Shown here in pieces: positions 51,076 through 59,337 of a stretch of DNA of 64,000 nucleotides (positions are counted from its first letter, which is position 1; every line of letters begins with the position of its first letter). The translations under genes and the position numbers were made by a program. The notes under the pieces were generated by a model, which saw nothing but the letters and a program-made list of their open reading frames with translations, was not told the DNA's origin and did not search any database. Origin of the DNA: Hahellaceae bacterium (GTDB lineage Bacteria > Pseudomonadota > Gammaproteobacteria > Pseudomonadales > Oleiphilaceae); NCBI GenBank assembly GCA_024234505.1, contig JACKOD010000002.1, positions 62,001 through 126,000 on the forward strand, given 5' to 3'.

Positions 51076-53192
51076 TATGTTGTTGATCCTGAGAGCGAAT
51101 GCTGTAACGGCAACTCAAAATAAAAAGCCGTTCCTTCATTATAGGTGCTTTGCAGCCAGATGTGTCCCCCATGGCGTTCGACCACGGTTTTGCAAATACT
51201 CAGCCCTACACCGGTTCCTTCATTGTTTTCTACTTCGATACGCTCAAAAATATCAAAAACCCGGCTGTGATACTGTTCCTTGATCCCGATGCCATTGTCT
51301 TTGACGTAGAATACGCCGACACGATGATTGGCCACTTTCAATCCCACTTCAATGCAAGGGGGGCGCCCGGGGGCCCGGTATTTAATCGCATTGCTAAGCA
51401 GGTTGGTAAATAATTGCGAAATCATGCTGGTCTGACCATGAACAAAGGGAAGTTCTGGCTGGATGTTTATCGTCGCATTGGCCTGTTGAATCAGGCCATG
51501 GAGCTGGTCGCTTATGGTGATCAATAACAGGTTCAGGTCAATTCTTTCATATTCCAGCGCTTTGTTGGTTACACGGGACAGATCCAGGAGATCTTTGATC
51601 AGAACGTCCATCATTTGCAGGTTAGCGTTAATGCGTTTTACATAGTGTGACGCTTTTTCGTCATTCTGGAGGGACTCCCTCTTTTCGAGTTGTGCTGTAA
51701 ATCCTCGCAGGGAGACTAACGGCGACTTGAGATCATGGGAAACCGCGTAAACAAATTGCTCCAGTTCTTTGGATTTTTTTCGCAGTATTTCTTCCTGCTG
51801 CTTGCGGGAGGTGATGTCTTTTACCGCCAAAAGACGATAGTGGCCAGAAATCGTCACGGTATCTGCGATGGCAATATCCACCGCAATTTTGTTGCCCTGC
51901 TGTGTCAGGCAGTAGGGCGCAGACTGTACTTGATCGGCATCTTTGTGCGCGGATGGATGACTGGGTGTTGGGTCAGCGCTGGCTTCGCAAGGTATCACCT
52001 TCGCCAGTGGTACCCCTCTGAGTGATTCGCTGTCATAGCCGAATAGTTGGCAGGCTTCTCGATTGAACATATCGATGTTCCCGTGCGCGTCAACAGATAG
52101 AAGGGCAATAGGCGCAACATTGGTCATATCTCCCAGCTTTTGTTGCAGTTCAAGTCGCTCGGAGAGTTGTTGCGTGTGCAGCAGTGCACTTTTGTGTTTG
52201 GCGATCAGGGTCAGCGAAATCAGGAAAAGCAACACACTTTCGGTGAGGCCGGATAAAAACACGATCAGCGCAGACCAGCTGTCTGACTCCTGTTCGAAAT
52301 CTGCGGAACTTTCAGTCAGCAGTGTCCAGGGGATGCCGGCGATATTTAATGTAAATTGCTTGCTCCATTGGGGCGGTGACGGTGCTGTGTCGATTGATGA
52401 GCTGAACAACCGGGAAGATTCACTCACAAATGTGCCATCGTAAATCTGGTATCGCACGCCGGAAAAGACCGAGAGATTAATGCCGGTCATCAAATCATTC
52501 ATTCGAAAAGGACTATAAACATAGCCAAAAAGAGCCGCCTGACGCTCTTCCGGCGTGTTCAGGGGGAGATCTTTGTTATACACCGGAAGATAGACCAGAA
52601 ATCCCGGTTGAGGGTCCCGCTCTGTTTCCTGCAAGAGCACAACCTTGGTACTTGCACTGGGCTGGCCGGTATCGCGCGCGCGTTTCATCGCTTGCTGTCG
52701 TCGTGGTTCGGAAAACATGTCATAGCCGAACGCACGTTGATTTCGCCAATCGAACGGTTCCAGATAAATAATTGAGGTATATTCTTCCCTGAGCGTACGG
52801 GGGTGTACCCGGTAGTCCAGAAAGCCTTCCTCATGAATCTCACGCTCATGCTTTTCAAGCGAGCGCGCAGGCAGGTGGAGTGAAAACCCGAAGCCCTGGA
52901 CGCCAGGATAGAGATTTTTCAGATCCAGTGATTGAACGTAGCGTTTCCATTCTTTGCGGGTAACGGAATCTGACGCATCAAACAGTCCAACGCCTCCGCG
53001 AAGTAGGGAAATATAGCTGTCCATTTGATAGAGAATCGTATTGCGTAGTTTCTCTGCTTCCCGGTCAAAACGAAGCTGTGTCGTAACGTTTACCTGACGC
53101 TGGGTCATGTAGGTTGCGAACAGACTCAGGCTCAGTGATACACAAAGCACAATCCAGGGTATCCGGTTAAATAGCAGATTTCTCCGGTACAT
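51075..53192 (-). CDS. CHASE-PAS hybrid sensor histidine kinase
   Basis: A 705-residue membrane kinase. One N-terminal helix, a periplasmic CHASE domain (about 75-270, with G-V-Q-G-F-G-F-S and F-G-Y-D-M-F-S-E-P), a second helix near 305-330, a PAS domain (I-A-L-L-S-V-D-A-H-G-N-I-D-M-F-N), a HisKA domain with V-S-H-D-L-K-S-P-L and a HATPase with N-A-I-K-Y-R, D-N-G-I-G-I and G-T-G-V-G-L. It has no receiver of its own, so it is not a true hybrid: the downstream receivers are the likely partners. CHASE ligands include cytokinins and other small molecules. Confidence 0.9.
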   Translation of the reverse strand: MYRRNLLFNRIPWIVLCVSLSLSLFATYMTQRQVNVTTQLRFDREAEKLRNTILYQMDSYISLLRGGVGLFDASDSVTRKEWKRYVQSLDLKNLYPGVQGFGFSLHLPARSLEKHEREIHEEGFLDYRVHPRTLREEYTSIIYLEPFDWRNQRAFGYDMFSEPRRQQAMKRARDTGQPSASTKVVLLQETERDPQPGFLVYLPVYNKDLPLNTPEERQAALFGYVYSPFRMNDLMTGINLSVFSGVRYQIYDGTFVSESSRLFSSSIDTAPSPPQWSKQFTLNIAGIPWTLLTESSADFEQESDSWSALIVFLSGLTESVLLFLISLTLIAKHKSALLHTQQLSERLELQQKLGDMTNVAPIALLSVDAHGNIDMFNREACQLFGYDSESLRGVPLAKVIPCEASADPTPSHPSAHKDADQVQSAPYCLTQQGNKIAVDIAIADTVTISGHYRLLAVKDITSRKQQEEILRKKSKELEQFVYAVSHDLKSPLVSLRGFTAQLEKRESLQNDEKASHYVKRINANLQMMDVLIKDLLDLSRVTNKALEYERIDLNLLLITISDQLHGLIQQANATINIQPELPFVHGQTSMISQLFTNLLSNAIKYRAPGRPPCIEVGLKVANHRVGVFYVKDNGIGIKEQYHSRVFDIFERIEVENNEGTGVGLSICKTVVERHGGHIWLQSTYNEGTAFYFELPLQHSLSGSTT

Positions 53193-53240
53193 GAAGTCAG
53201 GCCTCGGTGGCTATCCTGCGTGTGGATTTTCCTGAAGTTT

Positions 53241-54353
53241 TCAGGCCTTTGCATACAATGTACGCATTAACTGGTTAAATGCATCGACAATGTGGTCGTT
53301 AAACTGGCTGTCTTTGTACGAGTTGATTTCTGTAATCGCCCTCATCAGTGATTTCTTATAGGTACGGTCCGAGCGCTGGTTAGTGATGGCATAAAATGCA
53401 TCGGCAATGGCGATAATCTGTGCGCCATCGTGAATCTGATCAGCCATGAGACGCTGCGGATAACCGTCACCATCGGGGCGCTCGTGATGTTGGTGAACCA
53501 TTCGGGCGGCCTCTTCAAACCCCGGAATTCGAACCAGCCATTCATAGCTCCAGTGGATATGTTGCCGTACCCGCTTTTCTTCCAGCAAGTTGAATTTCTG
53601 GATTTTGTTGATGAGCGCTTCGGGTAGAAAGGCCATACCCAAATCGTGCAACAGGACCGCGGCGGTTAACTGCGTTTCATCGACGGGGTTGGCCAGATTC
53701 CGGTTCAAACTGAGCGCAAACTTGAGTTGTTGTTCTGACCGCTTTTCCCAGAATGGACTTTTGGCGTCTACATTACTGGCTAATTCCTGAAAAAAAGACA
53801 GGTTTATGCTGTTTTCACCGGTAAAGTCCGTGGGATCAGTCAACGTTCGTTTGGCCGGCGCTTTGACAGGTAAATCGGGTACGATATTGCCACCCAGCCG
53901 CTGAATGATGTCTACGGCAAAACGCTCGGCGCCTTTTTCGGGGGCCGTTTGAATCTGTTGAAACAGCTCGCCCACCTCGTCAAATATTGTGATATCGACT
54001 TGCCCGTGCTTTTCCAGCTCTTCAGATTTAACCAGCAATTGATCCAGTGCCACCAGAATGGCTTCGCCCAGTACACTGGAAAAGGGCAGGTGGCCCGAGC
54101 GAATTTCCGAAATGGCCGCTTCGATATGGTGAACAAAGTCCGACAGCGGTGTAAACAGGCACATCCGGGCATTGCCTTTGACCGAGTGAATAGCGCGAAA
54201 AAGCGAATTGATGGCTTCGGCATTGGCGGGGTCTTTTTCCATGACCTGCAAATCACGTTCGATGACTTCCTGCTCATCTCTGAGGCTGTCTAGAAAGTCT
54301 CTGATAATCTGGTCGTCCAGATCTTTGGGGACATAGATATGAGGTGTGGTCAT
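53241..54353 (-). CDS. HPt-HD-GYP protein
   Basis: About 370 residues. The first 110 are a histidine phosphotransfer domain with F-R-A-I-H-S-V-K-G-N-A-R. A linker of about 80 residues leads to an HD-GYP-like domain with L-L-H-D-L-G-M and H-H-E-R-P-D-G-D-G-Y-P, where the last five residues keep the G-Y-P core. HD-GYP enzymes hydrolyse c-di-GMP to GMP. Having the HPt rather than a receiver in front is uncommon. It stands 48 bp upstream of the kinase gene on the same strand. The start is at the ATG of M-T-T-P-H, six codons into the frame. Confidence 0.85.
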   Translation of the reverse strand: MTTPHIYVPKDLDDQIIRDFLDSLRDEQEVIERDLQVMEKDPANAEAINSLFRAIHSVKGNARMCLFTPLSDFVHHIEAAISEIRSGHLPFSSVLGEAILVALDQLLVKSEELEKHGQVDITIFDEVGELFQQIQTAPEKGAERFAVDIIQRLGGNIVPDLPVKAPAKRTLTDPTDFTGENSINLSFFQELASNVDAKSPFWEKRSEQQLKFALSLNRNLANPVDETQLTAAVLLHDLGMAFLPEALINKIQKFNLLEEKRVRQHIHWSYEWLVRIPGFEEAARMVHQHHERPDGDGYPQRLMADQIHDGAQIIAIADAFYAITNQRSDRTYKKSLMRAITEINSYKDSQFNDHIVDAFNQLMRTLYAKA

Positions 54354-54418
54354 GATGAAACCCAGGCACAAGGGTGGATCTTCTAACGATAGACCAGAAA
54401 ATAATTTTAGGTGTGAAA

Positions 54419-54439
54419 GGCGGGCAACTTGTACCCGCC
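54419..54439 (-). terminator. Possible terminator after the OmpA-family gene
   Basis: GGCGGG and CCCGCC arms around a nine-base loop, 13 bp past the stop, followed on the minus strand by a T/A-rich stretch. Confidence 0.5.
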
Positions 54440-54451
54440 GATGGAGGGATC

Positions 54452-55903
54452 TTAGCGTGTTTTCTGGTTGACGATCAGAAATTCAACCCGACGGTTAAGC
54501 GTTCTGCCCACTTCGCTGTCGTTGGAAGCGACCGGACGTTGTTTACCATAACCGACGGCCGACAGGCGCTGGGCATTAATCTGGCCGACATCCGTCAGAA
54601 AGCGCACGACTTTTACGGCACGGTCTTCTGACAAGCGCTGGTTTTGAAGGTCGTCGCCGCGATTGTCGGTGTGCCCGGACACAATAATATTGGCCTCAGG
54701 GAAGCGCGCAATGGAGGAAACAATTTTATTGAGCAAGGCAAAATTGGAAGACTGGATTTCGCTCTGACCACTGGGAAAGTAAAAGCCTTGCGCTCGAATG
54801 ATGACGTTGTCTCCTTGTCGATAAACCTCGGCTTCATTGTCAGAAAACAGGGATTGAACGTAGGCAAATCGTGCATCGTTTTCGGCCTGCCGGCGCTTGG
54901 CTTCTTCCGACATCATTCGGGTGGCGGCTATTTCAGCTTCCTTTTGCTTTTCCATCTGAATGGCGGCGGTCTGGGCTTGTTCCAGCTCCGACTTCAATGC
55001 AATGTTGTCCTGCACCAGCGTTGCAATGCGGGACTGGGATTTTTTGATCATGATCTTGTTGGCTTCATTAAACTCGGGTGTGGTTCCCAGCGGTTGAAGA
55101 ACGGCACTGAGTTGATCCTGATACCAGAGCACTTGTTCCTCTTCATCAAAATCAGAGGCGTCATAGTGTTTAATGATTTCTGCAATTTGTATCGCCTGCT
55201 GTGTGTGCCATAAACTCCGCATGGCATGAGTTTCGGCCTTGCCGCGATTGTTGCGGTCGACATCCAGCGTAGACAGGGCCAGATCAAGCTCTTCCTGTGC
55301 CCGCTTTAACGTGCGGGGGGCGAAATCGTCGATATCATCCTTTTGCGCGGATGCCAGTGCCCGTTTGGCACGGTCTACGGTGTCGCGTTTAAGGTTGGCC
55401 AGCTCGATATCATCGTAACGGCGTTTCAGGTCATTTCGGCCGGACTTCGCTTTTTCATCCTTGCCGGCTTCCAGTAGCTTGCTCAGACTCAGAAGGTCTT
55501 CTTCGGCCTCTTTAAAGGCCGAGTCGGCGTTGACATCGGCACCGGCTAAAATGGCACGTCTGCGGGCCGCCAGAAGATCTTCAAACGTGTCTCGGGCTTT
55601 CATTGCCTGGGCGCTGGCGGCTTCAAATCGATTCAGCCCCAACTGGGCGAACTGGTTGCCTTTGGCATGATCCGCTTTCGCCCACTTCAAGGCCTCGTCA
55701 TAGTGCTTCTGTGCTTCCGAGAACTGTCCGGGGGAGAGCAGAGCAACGTCATTACTCCGACCTGCCAGAAGCTTTTTTTGCAGTAATTGTACCGTGGGAT
55801 ATTTTTCGAAGATCGCGTCCTGTGTCATGACAGCCTGGGTGCCGCAACCAGTGACACCGAATCCTAAAGCGGCAATCAGTGCAAAGTGAACAAAGCGGTT
55901 CAT
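54452..55903 (-). CDS. OmpA-family lipoprotein with long helical domain
   Basis: A 483-residue protein. The signal peptide ends V-T-G-C-G (lipobox). A long helical region with many A, K, E and Q residues (DUF4398-like near residues 60-130) reaches to about 340, then an OmpA C-terminal domain binds peptidoglycan: V-S-G-H-T-D-N-R-G, N-Q-x-L-S-E-D-R-A and G-Y-G-K-Q-R-P, with N-R-R-V-E-F at the end. It probably links outer membrane and wall over a long arm. AAGGAAAC precedes the ATG. It lies upstream of the HPt-HD-GYP gene on the same strand but with a terminator-like hairpin between. Confidence 0.85.
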   Translation of the reverse strand: MNRFVHFALIAALGFGVTGCGTQAVMTQDAIFEKYPTVQLLQKKLLAGRSNDVALLSPGQFSEAQKHYDEALKWAKADHAKGNQFAQLGLNRFEAASAQAMKARDTFEDLLAARRRAILAGADVNADSAFKEAEEDLLSLSKLLEAGKDEKAKSGRNDLKRRYDDIELANLKRDTVDRAKRALASAQKDDIDDFAPRTLKRAQEELDLALSTLDVDRNNRGKAETHAMRSLWHTQQAIQIAEIIKHYDASDFDEEEQVLWYQDQLSAVLQPLGTTPEFNEANKIMIKKSQSRIATLVQDNIALKSELEQAQTAAIQMEKQKEAEIAATRMMSEEAKRRQAENDARFAYVQSLFSDNEAEVYRQGDNVIIRAQGFYFPSGQSEIQSSNFALLNKIVSSIARFPEANIIVSGHTDNRGDDLQNQRLSEDRAVKVVRFLTDVGQINAQRLSAVGYGKQRPVASNDSEVGRTLNRRVEFLIVNQKTR

Positions 55904-56073
55904 GTCGGTTTCCTTATGTTATTCATTATGTTTCGTTTTTTGTCAGTGATTAGTGCCCTTGAGTATAGTCTGTGTGAATCAATTGGGTGGGGTTTTGGAA
56001 TGCGTCGCCGCAAATTTCGCGCTACTTAGGGAGGTGTGAGTCATGGGTGAGGAGGGAGACAAATATTTGGTAT

Positions 56074-56118
56074 CCAGCCTGACAACAGGGTATAGAGCCT
56101 GTTGTCAGGTCAGGCTGG
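56074..56118. terminator. Compound hairpin after acr3
   Basis: A perfect 12-bp stem CCTGACAACAGG/CCTGTTGTCAGG with an 8-base loop, overlapped by a competing outer pair CCAGCCTGA/TCAGGCTGG. No T tract follows on the minus strand, so it may be a processing or pausing structure rather than a classic terminator. Confidence 0.5.
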
Positions 56119-56127
56119 TGATGTCAA

Positions 56128-57144
56128 TTACGCAAACCAATGCCGGGTGCGATTGGCAAACGCCACGAGTGACAACATAACGGGCACCTCCACCAGTACG
56201 CCCACAACGGTAGCCAGCGCGGCGCCGGAATGAAGGCCGAACAGTGAAATGGCGACAGCCACAGCCAGTTCGAAAAAATTGCTGGTGCCAATCATGCAGG
56301 CCGGGGCCGCGATGTTGTGGGGTAACTTCAGCCACTTGGCAATGCCGTAACCGATGGCAAAAATGCCATAGGTTTGCAGCAGGAGAGGAATGGCGATCAA
56401 GGCGATGGTTTGTGGCTGGGCAAGGATGGTTTCGGCCTGAAAACCAAAGAGCAGCACCACCGTGCTAAGCAGGCCAATGATGGACCAGGGTTTCAGAAGA
56501 TGAACAAAACTGTGCAGGCGATGGTGGTCGTTCCTTTGGTCGAGTGCTGCGCGCGTGATGACTCCGGCAATGAGCGGCAGCAGTACGTACAACACAACCG
56601 AGAGTAACAGGGTTTGCCAGGGCACCTGAATATCGCTGACACCCAACAGAAAGCCTGCCAGCGGTGCAAAGGCAAATATCATGATAATGTCGTTTACCGA
56701 GACCTGTACCAATGTATAGTTAGGGTCACCTTTCGTGAGCTGGCTCCATACAAATACCATGGCGGTACAAGGGGCTACGCCGAGCAGGATCATACCGGCA
56801 ATATATTCACTGGCAGACTGTGGATCTACCCAGTCGGCAAAGAAGCCCTTGAAAAACAACCAGCCTAAGGCTGCCATGGTGAACGGTTTAATTAACCAGT
56901 TGACCACCAGCGTCAATGCCAGGCCTTTCGGCTTTTTGCCCGCGTCTTTTAGCGATGAAAAATCCACCTGAATCATCATGGGATAAATCATTATCCAGAT
57001 CAGCACGGCAACGGGCAGGTTCACATGGGCGACTTCCAGTGCGGCTATCGTAGCGAACACGGAAGGAACAAAGGCACCTAGTGATACCCCGGCGGCAATG
57101 CAAAGCGCGACCCATAACGATAAATAACGTTCAAATATTCCCAT
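56128..57144 (-). CDS. acr3: Arsenite efflux transporter ACR3
   Basis: About 338 residues, ten predicted membrane helices. W-I-M-I-Y-P-M-M-I-Q-V-D and G-V-A-P-C-T-A-M-V-F-V-W (with the conserved cysteine needed for As(III) transport) and T-S-N-F-F-E-L-A-V are ACR3 hallmarks. It pumps arsenite out using the proton motive force. Its ATG is 4 bp after the arsC stop, with GGAG inside the end of arsC, so it is translationally coupled to arsC; a longer frame into arsC is rejected. Confidence 0.93.
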   Translation of the reverse strand: MGIFERYLSLWVALCIAAGVSLGAFVPSVFATIAALEVAHVNLPVAVLIWIMIYPMMIQVDFSSLKDAGKKPKGLALTLVVNWLIKPFTMAALGWLFFKGFFADWVDPQSASEYIAGMILLGVAPCTAMVFVWSQLTKGDPNYTLVQVSVNDIIMIFAFAPLAGFLLGVSDIQVPWQTLLLSVVLYVLLPLIAGVITRAALDQRNDHHRLHSFVHLLKPWSIIGLLSTVVLLFGFQAETILAQPQTIALIAIPLLLQTYGIFAIGYGIAKWLKLPHNIAAPACMIGTSNFFELAVAVAISLFGLHSGAALATVVGVLVEVPVMLSLVAFANRTRHWFA

Positions 57145-57148
57145 GATC

Positions 57149-57649
57149 TTAAGCTCCGGACGGGGTGGGGGTTGGCCAGTGATTAGCCAGTGAATGGAAT
57201 ACATCAGCTAGCGCAGCGGAATCGGAGGACGCCGGCAGGTCGGAAAGCAGGCGCTGAATGCGTGCTTCCAGCGTGGCCATGACATTGTAAAAAGCATCAC
57301 GGATATCATTTTCGTTACCTGACAAGCGCGAGGGATCGGGCAATCCCCAATGAACTTTCAGGCATTGGCCGAACCACACCGGGCAGACCTCGTTGGCGGC
57401 GCTGTCACATACAGTAATTACGACATCGGGTTCGAAGGCTTCCAGCTCATCCCAGCTTTGGCTTTTCAGATTGCGGGTTGCAATCCCCCGTTCTTCGAGA
57501 TAGCGAAGGCTTGACGGGTGTACCTGGCCTGCAGGCTGACTGCCTGCGCTGGCGGCCAGCAGGTGTCCCTGGCCAAAATGGTTGGTTATCGCTTCCGCGA
57601 GAATACTGCGGCAACGGTTATGAGTGCAGATAAACAGGAGTTTTAACAT
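57149..57649 (-). CDS. arsC: Thioredoxin-coupled arsenate reductase
   Basis: A 166-residue reductase with the same C-T-H-N-R-C-R-S P-loop and C-D-S-A-A-N-E-V-C-P-V-W relay cysteines as the orphan copy at 35796-36266, and a slightly longer C-terminal tail with serine and proline. It supplies arsenite to ACR3, encoded 4 bp downstream. The pairing of arsC with acr3 and an upstream arsR is a classic ars operon. Confidence 0.93.
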   Translation of the reverse strand: MLKLLFICTHNRCRSILAEAITNHFGQGHLLAASAGSQPAGQVHPSSLRYLEERGIATRNLKSQSWDELEAFEPDVVITVCDSAANEVCPVWFGQCLKVHWGLPDPSRLSGNENDIRDAFYNVMATLEARIQRLLSDLPASSDSAALADVFHSLANHWPTPTPSGA

Positions 57650-57787
57650 GCTAAGAGCCTGAAATAATGACAGCGTTTGAAAACTAAATGTGGTTTATGT
57701 CTTTTTCTGATGCGTTAGGTGCCAGGTATCAAAGAGGAGAGGGGCTGAAGCGGGTTTGCCCCCTCGCGCTTAATACGTCCGATCGGG

Positions 57788-58126
57788 TTAACAGCATTCA
57801 CTCCCGGGGCGGTTGGGCATTTTTTCGAGCAGCTGTAAGCCATCCCGAATACATGCCTGATTATTTAAGTGTGTTTGTTGGAGCACCCGAAGGCACCATT
57901 CTGGCAATTCGGGATGAAGGTTGTAATAAACCCATTGCCCCTGACGTCGATCGGAAAGCAGGCCCGCTTTACGTAATTGGGCCAGATGACGGGAAACTTT
58001 AGGTTGGGTGTCTTGCAGAGCGGCCATCAGCTCGCAGACACAAAGCTCACCTTTTGCCGTAATCAGGAGCAGTGTTTTTAGGCGAGTTTCATCGGCCAGC
58101 GATTTAAAAAGAGCCAACGCATCCAT
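57788..58126 (-). CDS. arsR: ArsR-family arsenic-sensing repressor
   Basis: About 112 residues. L-A-D-E-T-R-L-K-T-L-L-L-I precedes the metal site E-L-C-V-C-E-L, whose two cysteines bind As(III) as in plasmid R773 ArsR. The recognition helix is Q-P-K-V-S-R-H-L-A-Q-L-R-K-A-G-L. The ATG has CCAGGAT upstream; an open frame 26 codons longer has no family match. It is 138 bp from arsC, a longer gap than usual, so an internal promoter is possible. Confidence 0.92.
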   Translation of the reverse strand: MDALALFKSLADETRLKTLLLITAKGELCVCELMAALQDTQPKVSRHLAQLRKAGLLSDRRQGQWVYYNLHPELPEWCLRVLQQTHLNNQACIRDGLQLLEKMPNRPGSECC

Positions 58127-58153
58127 GAAGGTATCCTGGAAAATAGTTGGCGC

Positions 58154-58218
58154 ATTATAGGAGTAACTCAATATATATGAAATATCGCATATATGAAAAA
58201 TCAAATATTCATGAATGT
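58154..58218 (-). promoter_or_regulatory. ars promoter and probable ArsR operator
   Basis: On the minus strand TATAAT (58154-58159) stands 27 bp before the arsR start. Upstream are two TTTCATATAT direct repeats with a 16-bp period and an ATTCATGAAT palindrome. Such A+T-rich symmetric sites overlapping the -35 are typical of ArsR autorepression. Confidence 0.5.
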
Positions 58219-58265
58219 TTCGCTTCGACGTGTGCAGTGTCGATGTTTGAATGAGGTCTACCCAA

Positions 58266-59216
58266 TTATAGGGGCCGCAGACTTTCGATTCTTTTTTCGA
58301 GATCCCCTATATGCGCTTTAAGGTAACTTAAAAATGCATTCACCACTGGCGTGGGGTGCTTGCCTTCGGGGTAGACCGTACACCAGGATCTGCGCAGAGG
58401 AAAGCCGGGTAATGGCAAGACTTTCAGCCATCCCAATGCGAGTTCTGCCTGCATCCCCAAGACCGGTAATACGGCGACTCCAAGCCCTTCGGTAACCGCA
58501 TGTTTAACGGCCGTATTCGAGCCCAGCTCCATGATGCCTTCACAGGGGAGTCGATGGCTATTGCAATAACTTTCTAACGCGAGCCTTGTGCCTGAACCGG
58601 GTTCTCGCAAAATGAGACCGGCAGAAAGGAAGCTCTGAATCGTCGGCGCAGCAAGACCCAGTAGTGGGTGTCCCGCCGGCACGACAGCGACCATTTCATT
58701 GTCGAGAAACGGCATGAAACTCAATGCGCGGTTTTCTGGCACCATGCCCATGATCACCAGATCATCTTCGTTATTACTCAGCCGCTCTAACGCTTGTGCA
58801 CGGTTGACAACGCGCACTTTAACCGAGATTTTCGGGTGTTGGCTCAAGAAGCCTTTCAGCAATAAAGGAATCAGATATTGGGCCGTGCTAACGGCCGCGA
58901 GGTTCAGTTCGCCACGTAAATGACCCTCCTGATCGGATATCTCCATTTGCAGTCGTTTGAGTTCGGAAAAAATCTGGCGGGTACTGTTCGCCAACTGATC
59001 TCCGGCCGGCGTTCGATAAAGACGTCTGGAGACGTATTCAAACAAGGGTTGTCCCAGTGCCGATTCCAGCTGACGAATTTGTGCGCTTACGGCGGGCTGT
59101 GTGAGACCTAAGTGGGCGGCGGCTTTGCTGTAGCTTCCCAATGAGGAAACCGTATCAAAAACCTGTAACTGTCTGAAAGATAGGCGGTTGAGTAGTTTTA
59201 CCAGGCTTTTTGGCAT
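58266..59216 (-). CDS. pycR: LysR-type regulator of pyruvate carboxylase (PycR-like)
   Basis: A 316-residue LysR protein. The winged helix reads L-R-Q-L-Q-V-F-D-T-V, then S-Y-S-K-A-A-A-H-L-G-L-T-Q-P-A-V-S-A-Q-I-R-Q-L-E. The effector domain starts near residue 95 (G-E-L-N-L-A-A-V-S-T). It resembles CbbR-like regulators. It is divergent from pycA-pycB, the same arrangement as PycR in Pseudomonas aeruginosa. The name is by position as well as sequence. Confidence 0.82.
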   Translation of the reverse strand: MPKSLVKLLNRLSFRQLQVFDTVSSLGSYSKAAAHLGLTQPAVSAQIRQLESALGQPLFEYVSRRLYRTPAGDQLANSTRQIFSELKRLQMEISDQEGHLRGELNLAAVSTAQYLIPLLLKGFLSQHPKISVKVRVVNRAQALERLSNNEDDLVIMGMVPENRALSFMPFLDNEMVAVVPAGHPLLGLAAPTIQSFLSAGLILREPGSGTRLALESYCNSHRLPCEGIMELGSNTAVKHAVTEGLGVAVLPVLGMQAELALGWLKVLPLPGFPLRRSWCTVYPEGKHPTPVVNAFLSYLKAHIGDLEKRIESLRPL

Positions 59217-59226
59217 GCAGTGCTCC

Positions 59227-59254
59227 TTATCTATAATGTATAGGTTATAGATAA
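59227..59254. promoter_or_regulatory. Perfect palindrome, probable LysR operator
   Basis: TTATCTATAA and TTATAGATAA form a perfect 10-bp inverted repeat with an 8-bp spacer, 10 bp upstream of the regulator's start and 83 bp before pycA. It contains the T-N11-A core expected of LysR sites. The position fits autoregulation and activation of the divergent operon. Confidence 0.75.
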
Positions 59255-59337
59255 ACTAACAAATATCAATTTCTCAATCAGGTAATCATCAGCTAACTTT
59301 AGGGGGTACCTGACCGGCGTTAACTCGGAGAAGCCGT

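Noticed and set aside
57688..58002. A 104-codon plus-strand frame between arsC and arsR
   Set aside because: It is antisense to arsR over most of its length and lacks family features.
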